Source: Mycolicibacterium wolinskyi (GTDB lineage: Bacteria; Actinomycetota; Actinomycetes; Mycobacteriales; Mycobacteriaceae). From it: a stretch of DNA of 64,000 bases. Below are positions 26,183 to 33,174 of this stretch, in pieces. The DNA is taken from NCBI RefSeq assembly GCF_002101965.1, contig NZ_LQQA01000015.1, positions 372,001-436,000 on the forward strand, in the 5' to 3' direction. A program made the position numbers and the translations under genes. Position 1 is the first letter of the stretch. Each line of letters starts with the position of its first letter. The notes below the pieces were generated by a model. That model was not told the origin of the DNA. It saw only the letters and a list, made by a program, of their open reading frames with translations, and made no database searches.

Positions 26183-26700
26183 TGACCGGATTGTTGATCG
26201 AGCTGAACGTGAACGGCAAGCGCTACTCCGTGCACGCGGACGTGCGCACCACGCTGCTGGACTTGTTGCGCGAACGGCTGCATCTGACGGGCACCAAGAA
26301 AGGGTGCGACCACGGCCTGTGCGGAGCGTGCACCGTAGACGTCGACGGCGAACGGGTGCTGAGCTGCCTGACCCTCGCGGCGTCGGTTGCGGGCAGCTCG
26401 GTGGACACCGTCGAAGGTCTTGCCGATGGCGACGAACTCGCGCACATTCAACAGGCGTTCGTCGATCACGACGCATTCCAGTGCGGTTACTGCACGTCTG
26501 GCCAACTCTCGTCGGCTCAGGCGATGTTGCGCGAACACGCCCGCGGCGATCTGTCCGCCGAATCGTTTTGCACCACCGACATGACATCGCCGCCATGCCT
26601 GACGCACCGCGAGATCCGAGAGCGCATGGCAGGCAACATCTGCCGGTGCGGAGCGTACGCGAACATCGTCGCCGCGATCCAGGACGTCGCCGCGCGATGA
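26179..26700 (+). CDS. Molybdenum hydroxylase [2Fe-2S] small subunit
   Basis: A 173-residue iron-sulfur subunit with two [2Fe-2S] clusters. The plant-ferredoxin-like cluster uses CDHGLCGAC with a later Cys in VLSC (residues about 43-64); the second is the helical domain with QCGYCTSGQ and NICRCGAY. It passes electrons from the Mo site of the large subunit to the FAD subunit. The 20 or so residues between the two second-cluster motifs are longer than usual (DLSAESFCTTDMTSPPCLTHREI) and carry two extra cysteines. Starts with ATGA overlap on the large subunit; no twin-arginine signal is seen, so the complex is probably cytoplasmic, unlike PaoABC. Confidence 0.92.
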   Translation: MMTGLLIELNVNGKRYSVHADVRTTLLDLLRERLHLTGTKKGCDHGLCGACTVDVDGERVLSCLTLAASVAGSSVDTVEGLADGDELAHIQQAFVDHDAFQCGYCTSGQLSSAQAMLREHARGDLSAESFCTTDMTSPPCLTHREIRERMAGNICRCGAYANIVAAIQDVAAR

Positions 26701-27692
26701 GAACCTTCGAATTCCGCCACGCCGCGAGCGTCAACGATGCCATCGAGTCGGCGGCCTCGGGTGCCAGGTACTACGCGGGTGGGACCAATTTGCTCGACCT
26801 CATGAAGAACGGTGTGGAAAAGCCGGATTCGCTGGTCGACATCGGCAGGTTGGGCTTGCGCTCCATCTCGTCGACCCCATCCGGCGGTGTGCTCATCGAA
26901 TCCGGAGCCACCAACAGTGCGGTCGCCAACCACCCGTTGATCCGCGCCCAGTATCCGGTGCTGTCGCAGGCCATCCTGTCCGGGGCCACCACGCAGCTAC
27001 GCAACATGGCGACCGTCGGGGGCAATCTCATGCAGCGGACCCGCTGCCCGTACTTCATGGACACGGTGTTCGACCACTGCAACAAGCGCAAGCCGGGATC
27101 GGGCTGTGCGGCACTCGGCGGATTCAACCGCGAACATGCCTTGTTCGGGGCCAGTGCCGCGTGCGTTGCGGTGCATCCCAGCGATATGGCGGTGGCGTTG
27201 ACGATGCTCGACGCGACAGTGCACGTCATGGGGCCCGACGGCCCGAGAAGCATTGCGATCGCCGACTTCTTCGTGCTGCCCGGCCACCATCCGCATCGCG
27301 AGAACACGCTTCGGCCCGCCGAGCTGATCACCGGTGTCGAGTTGCCACGATCGGTATTCGGCTCCAGCAGTTGGTATCTCAAGGTCCGTGACCGGCACAG
27401 CTACGCCTTCGCGCTGGTGTCGGTCGCGGCGGGCCTGCAGATAGAAGACGGTGTGATCCGCGCTGCTGTGATGGCACTGGGCGGGGTGGCCGCCAAGCCA
27501 TGGCGCGTGCGCGAAGCCGAGCGCAGCCTGATCGGCGAACCGGCTGACGAGGAAAGTTACCGGTATGCCGCCGATCTGCTGATGACCGGTGCCGAACCGT
27601 TGAGCGAGAACGGCTTCAAGGTGCTGCTCGGCGCCAACAGCGTCGTGCGTGCGCTCACCGTGGCGGCGTCACGGCATGATCAGCGTACGTGA
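26697..27692 (+). CDS. Molybdenum hydroxylase FAD/[4Fe-4S] medium subunit
   Basis: A 331-residue FAD-binding subunit of the CoxM/XdhB type. YYAGGTNLLDLMKNGVEKPDSLVDI (about residue 22) is the FAD loop and ATTQLRNMATVGGNLMQRTRC follows. An insert with cysteines in RCPYFMDTVFDHCNKRKPGSGC and a later Cys in ASAACVAVH resembles the extra [4Fe-4S] cluster loop of PaoB/YagS and 4-hydroxybenzoyl-CoA reductase. ATG 26697 overlaps the small-subunit stop by four bases; the longer upstream frame is a shadow. The 3-prime end overlaps the convergent carboxyltransferase by 24 bp. Electrons would leave through FAD to an unidentified acceptor. Confidence 0.9.
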   Translation: MRTFEFRHAASVNDAIESAASGARYYAGGTNLLDLMKNGVEKPDSLVDIGRLGLRSISSTPSGGVLIESGATNSAVANHPLIRAQYPVLSQAILSGATTQLRNMATVGGNLMQRTRCPYFMDTVFDHCNKRKPGSGCAALGGFNREHALFGASAACVAVHPSDMAVALTMLDATVHVMGPDGPRSIAIADFFVLPGHHPHRENTLRPAELITGVELPRSVFGSSSWYLKVRDRHSYAFALVSVAAGLQIEDGVIRAAVMALGGVAAKPWRVREAERSLIGEPADEESYRYAADLLMTGAEPLSENGFKVLLGANSVVRALTVAASRHDQRT

Positions 27693-29165
27693 GACGGGCT
27701 CGGCAACCGCCTGGCGACTGAATATGCCGTGCTGCAGCGTGACCAGCAGTGCATTGCGGGTTTCCTCGGGGGAGATGAGCTCGTCGAAACCGAGGTGGCC
27801 CGCCGACCGGAAGGACGCCTCTAGCTCCATACGCTTGAGCACCTCGGAGTAGTCCTCGCCGGCATGCGTCGCGGCACTGAGCGCCGCCGCGCCCATCGCG
27901 CCCATGGTCGCACCCGGATAGGCGAACGTCGCGACCTGATCGTCGAAACCCAACAGCGACATCACCATCGAGCCAAATCCGAACGCCTTGCGGAGTGTCA
28001 CATGCAGTTTGAGCGTCGTGGCCGCGGTCTGGGCGGCGAACATTCGCGCGCCGCTGCGCAGCACCCCACTGCGCTCGGACTGGCTGCCGGGGAGCATGCC
28101 CGGATTGTCGGCGAGAAACACGATGGGCAGATGAAACGAGTCGGCGACGGTGATGAAATGCGCGGCCTTGTCGGCCGCGTCGGCGTCGATCGACCCGGCC
28201 AGCACCTGCGGCTGGTTGGCCACCACGGCAACCGGATAACCACCGAGATGGGCCAGCGCGCAGATGATCGCGCGGCCGAACCTCGGCTGTACCTCGAACC
28301 AGTCTGGGCGATCGAAGATCTCGTCGAGTACCGCGCGCATGTCATAGATGTGGCGGTTGTCGCGCGAGACGATGTCGAGAATCTCGGGGGTCAGCCGCGG
28401 CTCGGCGGTGTCGTCGGCGAGCCGGGTCGGGGGATAGGACCACGCGCTCGACGGGAAATACGAGAGGTAGCGCCGGATGTCGTCGATGGCCGTTTCGTCG
28501 TCCTCGGCGTAGTTGTGGATCACGCCGCTCGGCAACGCCACGTCGGGGCCGCCCAGATCCTCTTTCGAGATGTCCTCGCCCGTCGACTCTTTGACGACCG
28601 GTGGGCCCGCCGTGAAGATCGCGCCCTGACGACTCATGATCGTGAAGTCGCACACCGGTGCGACGAGTGCGCCGTGGCCGGCCGAGGGCCCGAGGATCGC
28701 CGATACGGTGGGCACCTTGCCTGAACACTTCGCCTGGGCGATCAGATCGGTCGGCGTTCGGCCATAGTGTTCTCCGCTGGGGCGAAAACCCGCACCTTCC
28801 AACAACATCACGAGGGGAATCTTGTTGCGCAGGGCCAATTCGGCGAGGCGGTACCGCTTGGCGTTCCCGCCGGGCCCGATGCTGCCCGCCAGCGTGGTGA
28901 AGTCCTCGGCGCCCACCATCACCGGTGTTCCCTCGATGCGGCCCGAGCCTGCGACCAGTCCGTCCGCCGCGATTTCGCCACCGACGAGCGTGCCGAATTC
29001 CTGAAAAGTGCCCTCGTCCAGTAGGCGCGCGATCCGCGCGCGGGCGTCGAGCTTGCCCTTGCCGCGGTGCCTGGCGAGGCGCTCGGGACCGCCCATGCCG
29101 TACGCATGCTTGCGTCGGCGGGCGAGGTCCTCCAGCGTTTCCTTCCACTCCGGGTCGTTCGTCAT
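27669..29165 (-). CDS. Acyl-CoA carboxylase beta subunit (carboxyltransferase)
   Basis: A 498-residue carboxyltransferase of the PccB/AccD family with both crotonase-like halves: the N-half has GRIEGTPVMVGAEDFTTLAGSIG and GAGFRPS; the C-half has LGGYPVAVVANQP, FLADNPGMLPGSQSERSGVLRSGARMF and AYPGATMGAMGA. It transfers carboxyl from biotin to an acyl-CoA. No biotin carboxylase/carrier gene is nearby, so it would have to use an alpha subunit encoded elsewhere. ATG 29165 gives the normal opening and AAGGAC lies upstream; a longer upstream frame is a shadow. Divergent from the frameshifted luciferase-like gene across operator copy F, so it may belong to the same regulon, for example for carboxylating a branched catabolic acyl-CoA. 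Confidence 0.88.
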   Translation of the reverse strand: MTNDPEWKETLEDLARRRKHAYGMGGPERLARHRGKGKLDARARIARLLDEGTFQEFGTLVGGEIAADGLVAGSGRIEGTPVMVGAEDFTTLAGSIGPGGNAKRYRLAELALRNKIPLVMLLEGAGFRPSGEHYGRTPTDLIAQAKCSGKVPTVSAILGPSAGHGALVAPVCDFTIMSRQGAIFTAGPPVVKESTGEDISKEDLGGPDVALPSGVIHNYAEDDETAIDDIRRYLSYFPSSAWSYPPTRLADDTAEPRLTPEILDIVSRDNRHIYDMRAVLDEIFDRPDWFEVQPRFGRAIICALAHLGGYPVAVVANQPQVLAGSIDADAADKAAHFITVADSFHLPIVFLADNPGMLPGSQSERSGVLRSGARMFAAQTAATTLKLHVTLRKAFGFGSMVMSLLGFDDQVATFAYPGATMGAMGAAALSAATHAGEDYSEVLKRMELEASFRSAGHLGFDELISPEETRNALLVTLQHGIFSRQAVAEPVSRTLIMP

Positions 29166-29220
29166 GCCGCGTCCTTCGGTCGTGGTTCGCCAACGGATGT
29201 CAAGCCTACCGCCGTTGACC

Positions 29221-29241
29221 ATACTGAATTGCTTACTGTAG
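29221..29241. promoter_or_regulatory. Copy F of the 21-bp operator
   Basis: Half-sites ATACTGAAT and TTACTGTAG with spacer TGC; the second half is near-perfect. It ends 11 bp before the ATG of the luciferase-like gene and lies 55 bp upstream of the divergent carboxyltransferase. Confidence 0.5.
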
Positions 29242-29252
29242 CGTCTGCGGTC

Positions 29253-30289
29253 ATGGGTGACGGTACCGCGTCCGGCCTCAAGATCGACCGGGGCGTTCCC
29301 AGTGACCTGGGGCGCGTTCCCGAAGTGGCTGCGGCACTGGAGCGCCAGGGCTACGACGGCTGCTGGACCGGCGAGCTCAGCCACGATCCTTTTCTCCCGC
29401 TGTTGCTGGCCGCCGAACACACACGGCGGCTGAGATCGGCACGAGCATCGCCGTCGCGTTCGCCCGCAGTCCGATGACTGTTGCCAACCTCGGCTGGGAT
29501 CTGCAGGCCTATTCGCAGGGTCGCTTCATTCTCGGCCTGGGGTCGCAGATCCAGCCGCACATCGAGAAGCGGTTCAGCATGCCCTGGAGCCATCCGGTGC
29601 GCCGTATGCGTGAGTACATCCTGGCGCTGCATGCGATCTGGGACTGCTGGCACGACGGTACGCCCTTGAGGTTTGCCGGCGAGTTCTACACGCACACGTT
29701 GATGACCCCGATGTTCACCCCGGAGGTCCACCCGCACGGCGTGCCCAAGGTGTTCGTCGCCGCGGTCGGTGAAGCCATGACCGAGATGTGCGGCGAGGTT
29801 GCCGACGGCGTGCTGGCCCACGCCTTCACCACAAGGCGCCATCTCGACGAGGTCACCATCCCGGCGCTGGAGCGTGGCATCAAGAACGCGGGCCGCGCAC
29901 GTGACGACATCGCGGTGTCGTGTCCGGTGTTCGTGGTGACCGGCGAGGACGAGTCCCAGATGCGGGCCGCGGCGGAGCCGGTACGCAAACAGCTCGCCTT
30001 CTACGCGTCGACGCCGGCCTATCGGAAGGTGCTCGAACTGCATGGTTGGGGTGAGCTTCAGACCGAGTTGCACAGGCTGTCGAAAGCCGGTGAGTGGGAT
30101 GTGATGGGAACACTGATCGATGACGACGTGCTCGAGGCGTTTGCCGTCGTCGCACCTCTCGACACCTTGGCGGCAGCGTTGCACCGCCGCTGTGCGGGCG
30201 CTATCGACCGCGTCCTGCCGAGCTTTCCCGCCGCCGTCCCGCAGTCCACGGTGACGGCCGTTCTACAGGAACTGAGGAGTTGTCCGTGA
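29253..30289 (+). pseudogene. Luciferase-like F420-type oxidoreductase with a one-base frameshift
   Basis: The first frame reads MGDGTASGLKIDRGVPSDLGRVPEV to AAEHTRRL and then runs into a stop at 29477; a second frame supplies EIGTSIAVAFARSPM, then MTVANLGWDLQAYSQGRFILGLGSQ to the end. Adding one base at 29432 (CTGAGATC to CTGGAGATC) restores a 345-residue luciferase-like protein. Opening and middle motifs fit the F420-dependent branch used in mycobacterial catabolic clusters. The stop overlaps the next P450 start as GTGA, so the pair is an operon under operator copy F. The lesion could be a true mutation or a base missed in sequencing; everything else in both halves is intact. Confidence 0.8.
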
Positions 30290-31515
30290 GCACACGCGTT
30301 ATCGACGAGGCCGCACAGGCATTCGCCACGCCGTCGGCCTACGCCGACGAAGCGAAATTCCATGCGGCCCTGACCCATCTGCGGGCCAACGCGCCGGTGT
30401 CATGGGTCGAGGTACCGACGTACAAGCCCTTCTGGGCGATCACCAAGCACGCCGACATCATGGCGATCGAACGGGCCAACGACGTCTTCACCAACTCGCC
30501 CCGGCCCGTGTTGATGACGAGCGAGAACGATGACAACCAAGCCGCCGTCGGAGTGCGCACCCTGATCCACATGGACGATCCCGAGCACCGTGTCATGCGG
30601 GCGATCGGCGCGGACTGGTTCCGTCCGAAAGCCATGCGCGCGTTGAAGGTCCGCGTCGACGAACTGGCCAGAATTCACGTCGACAAGATGGCGGAGGCGG
30701 GTGGCGAGTGCGACTTCGCGCAAGAGGTCGCGGTCAACTATCCGCTGTATGTGATCATGTCGCTGCTCGGGGTGCCCGAGGCCGATTTCCCGTTGATGCT
30801 CAAGCTCACCCAGGAACTGTTCGGCAGCGACGACGACGAATACCAGCGCGACTCAGGGGATTCCATGACCGCGCTGATCGAGATGTTCCAGTACTTCACC
30901 GCGCTGACCGCATCGCGACGCGACAACCCGACCGACGACCTCGCGTCGGCGATCGCGAATGCCCGCGTCGACGGTGAGCCACTCAACGACATCGAGACGG
31001 TGTCCTACTATGCGATCGTGGCGGCCGCCGGGCACGACACCACAAGCGCGACCATATCCGGTGGCATGCTCGCGCTGCTTCAAAACCCCGACGAGATGGC
31101 ACGGTTGAAGGCAGAACCGGGATTGATGGCGTCGGCGACCGAGGAGATGATCCGCTGGGTGACGCCGGTGAAGGCGTTCATGCGCACCGCCGCCGTCGAC
31201 ACCGTGGTGCGCGACGTGCCGATTGCGGCGGGGGAGTCGGTATTGCTGTCGTACCCGTCGGGCAACCGCGACGAGGAGGTCTTCGATGACCCGTTCCGGT
31301 TCGACGTCGGGCGGGAACCCAACAAACATGTGGCGTTCGGCTACGGCGTGCACTTCTGCCTCGGCGCTGCGCTCGCCCGCATGGAGATCAACAGCTTCTT
31401 CAGTGAGCTGATGCCGCGGCTGGATTCGATCGAATTGACCGGGCCGGCTCAGCACACCGCGACGACGTTCGTGGGCGGGCTCAAGCACCTTCCGGTGCGC
31501 TACACATTGCGCTAG
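30286..31515 (+). CDS. Cytochrome P450
   Basis: A 409-residue P450. The I-helix has the full AGHDTTSA motif, ExxR is in TEEMIRWVTP, and the heme loop is FGYGVHFCLGAALARME with Cys near residue 355. The opening and the PVKAFMRTA and LSYPSGNRDEEVFDDPFRFDVGR segments are close to the CYP125/CYP142-like mycobacterial group that hydroxylates sterol side chains, though the assignment needs a search. GTG 30286 is chosen over TTG 30280 because GAGGAG ends six bases before it and it gives the usual four-base overlap with the luciferase-like stop. Convergent with the amidohydrolase across a strong hairpin terminator. Confidence 0.9.
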   Translation: MSTRVIDEAAQAFATPSAYADEAKFHAALTHLRANAPVSWVEVPTYKPFWAITKHADIMAIERANDVFTNSPRPVLMTSENDDNQAAVGVRTLIHMDDPEHRVMRAIGADWFRPKAMRALKVRVDELARIHVDKMAEAGGECDFAQEVAVNYPLYVIMSLLGVPEADFPLMLKLTQELFGSDDDEYQRDSGDSMTALIEMFQYFTALTASRRDNPTDDLASAIANARVDGEPLNDIETVSYYAIVAAAGHDTTSATISGGMLALLQNPDEMARLKAEPGLMASATEEMIRWVTPVKAFMRTAAVDTVVRDVPIAAGESVLLSYPSGNRDEEVFDDPFRFDVGREPNKHVAFGYGVHFCLGAALARMEINSFFSELMPRLDSIELTGPAQHTATTFVGGLKHLPVRYTLR

Positions 31516-31527
31516 AGGTCACCGAAA

Positions 31528-31574
31528 CCGACGCTGTGGTCGAGGTTTTCACAAAACTTCGACCACAGCGTCGG
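31528..31574. terminator. Bidirectional hairpin terminator
   Basis: A perfect 16-bp inverted repeat (CCGACGCTGTGGTCGA and its complement, arms 31528-31543 and 31559-31574). The loop can pair further through GTTTT and AAAAC. It stands between the convergent P450 and amidohydrolase stops. Confidence 0.8.
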
Positions 31575-31590
31575 CTTCGGCATGGTGCCG

Positions 31591-32877
31591 CTACTCGCTA
31601 CCCGAGTTACCGCGCGCCGCGGCGTGCAGTGCGTCGCCGCGGGTGCCCTTCTCGTGATGGCTCAACGCCCGGATCGACACGTCGTGGCCTTCGGCGGCCT
31701 CGCGCAGCGCGCCGACGGTGGCCTGTTCCCGCGAGATGTGGCTGAACGGATCGAATGAGTACCACCGCATGGCATTCTCGTACGTCATCTTGTTGATCTC
31801 GTCGTCGGGCACGTTGTTCTCGGTCAGCACCTCCCACAGCTCCTCGGGCGCGCCGGGCCACATCGAGTCGCTGTGCGGGTAATCGGCTTCCCAGCAGATG
31901 TTGTCGATGCCGATCTTGTTGCGCAGCGCCACGCCCACCGGATCGGAGATGAAGCACGTCAGGAAGTGGTCACGGAACACCTCACTGGGCAACTTGCCGC
32001 CGAAGTTCTGATGCGTCCAGGTCGAGTGCATCTCGTAGGTGCGATCGACACGCTCGAGGAAGTACGGAATCCATCCGGTGCCACCCTCGCTGAGCCCGAT
32101 CTTGAGATCCGGATAGTCCTTGATGGGCTTGGACCACAACAGATCTGCCGCCGCCTGCACGATGTTCATCGGCTGGAGCGTGATCATCACGTCCAGTGGC
32201 GCGTCCGGGGCGGTGATCGCGAGCTTGCCCGAGGACCCGATGTGCACGTTGAGCACGGTGTTGGTGTCGCACAATGCTTTCCACAGGGGCGTCCAGTAAT
32301 CGTCGTGGAAACTCGGATATCCCATGGCCGCTGGGTTCTCGGTGAACGTGAGCGCGTGCACGCCTTTCTTCGACACCCGCCGCACCTCGTCGGCGCAGGC
32401 CTCGGCATCCCAGATCACCGGAAGCGCCATCGGGATGAAGCGGGCCGGGTAGGCGCCGCACCATTCGTCGATGTGCCAGTCGTTGTAGGCCTGCACGAGT
32501 GCGAGCGAGAACTCGGGATCCTCGGTGGCGAACAGGCGCCCGGCGAAGCCGGGGAAGGACGGGAAGCAGATCGAGCCGAGGATGCCGCCGGCGTTCATGT
32601 CCTTGACCCGCTCGTCGACGTTGTAACAGCCCTTACGGATCTCGTCGAGGCCCTGGGGCTCGAGGCCGTATTCCTCCTTGGGCCGGCCCGCCACCGCGTT
32701 GAGTGCCACGTTGGGGATGACGATGTCGCGGAACTGCCATGTATCCGAGCCATCGGGGTTGTGAACGAGACGTGGCGCCTCGTCGACGTACTTCTTCGGC
32801 AGGTGATTCTTGAACATGTCAGGCGGTTCGACGATGTGATCGTCAACGCTGATCAGGATCATGTCGTCTTTGTTCAC
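31591..32877 (-). CDS. Amidohydrolase-2 family metal-dependent hydrolase/decarboxylase
   Basis: A 428-residue TIM-barrel protein of the amidohydrolase_2 type (ACMSD/resorcylate-decarboxylase group). The N-terminal metal site is reduced to VDDHIVEPPDMF (DxH-like rather than HxH), with later ligands in NVHIGSSG and the acid in WEADYPHSDSMWPG. Members in terpenoid, steroid and aromatic catabolism are decarboxylases or C-C/C-O hydrolases. Start is GTG 32877 after GGAG. Operator copy H lies 24 bp upstream of the start, placing the gene in the predicted regulon. The C-terminal 25 residues are outside the usual fold. The reaction cannot be named from sequence. Confidence 0.86.
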   Translation of the reverse strand: MNKDDMILISVDDHIVEPPDMFKNHLPKKYVDEAPRLVHNPDGSDTWQFRDIVIPNVALNAVAGRPKEEYGLEPQGLDEIRKGCYNVDERVKDMNAGGILGSICFPSFPGFAGRLFATEDPEFSLALVQAYNDWHIDEWCGAYPARFIPMALPVIWDAEACADEVRRVSKKGVHALTFTENPAAMGYPSFHDDYWTPLWKALCDTNTVLNVHIGSSGKLAITAPDAPLDVMITLQPMNIVQAAADLLWSKPIKDYPDLKIGLSEGGTGWIPYFLERVDRTYEMHSTWTHQNFGGKLPSEVFRDHFLTCFISDPVGVALRNKIGIDNICWEADYPHSDSMWPGAPEELWEVLTENNVPDDEINKMTYENAMRWYSFDPFSHISREQATVGALREAAEGHDVSIRALSHHEKGTRGDALHAAARGNSGSE

Positions 32878-32901
32878 GGGCGCGCTCCATTCACGACGGC
32901 C

Positions 32902-32922
32902 TTACCGTATGGGCGACAGTTT
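32902..32922. promoter_or_regulatory. Copy H of the 21-bp operator
   Basis: Half-sites TTACCGTAT and CGACAGTTT with spacer GGG. The left half is near-perfect, the right is weak. It lies just upstream of the amidohydrolase GTG. Confidence 0.45.
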
Positions 32923-32970
32923 AGCGGAATGTCGTCCTGGCAGGACAGGTGATCGCGCAGATTCGACCCG

Positions 32971-33174
32971 TCAGCAGCAGCGTGCCGACGGGTTCGCATC
33001 CGTGTTGCGGTGGCGCATCTTCCAGTAGTCGCGCTCGGAGAGCACCGGCTCACCGGGATGGGTGCGGGCCCGGTGCTCGACGTACCGCCGATAGTGGTTG
33101 TCACCCATCAATGTGCCCCAGTACCAGCCGATTTGGCGTGCGGCCGCGCGTGCGCGCCCGGCAATGCGTCCCAC
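32971..33174 (-). CDS. YbdD/YjiX family small protein, CstA partner
   Basis: A 67-residue protein of the YbdD family (DUF466). The core WYWGTLMGDNHYRRYVEHRARTHPGEPVLSERDYWK and the closing ARCC are diagnostic. Such proteins are encoded after cstA/btsT and are needed for uptake by that transporter. The GTG start at 33174 lies 67 bases inside the cstA reading frame. It is supported by an excellent AGGAGG ten bases upstream (33185-33190) and by the need to keep the conserved WYWGTL segment, which starts before an internal Met at 33108. The arrangement implies translation coupled to cstA. Confidence 0.88.
   Translation of the reverse strand: MGRIAGRARAAARQIGWYWGTLMGDNHYRRYVEHRARTHPGEPVLSERDYWKMRHRNTDANPSARCC

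Noticed and set aside
30280..30285. TTG 30280 as the start of the second P450
   Set aside because: It lies directly on the ribosome site, while GTG 30286 has proper spacing and the usual overlap with the previous stop.
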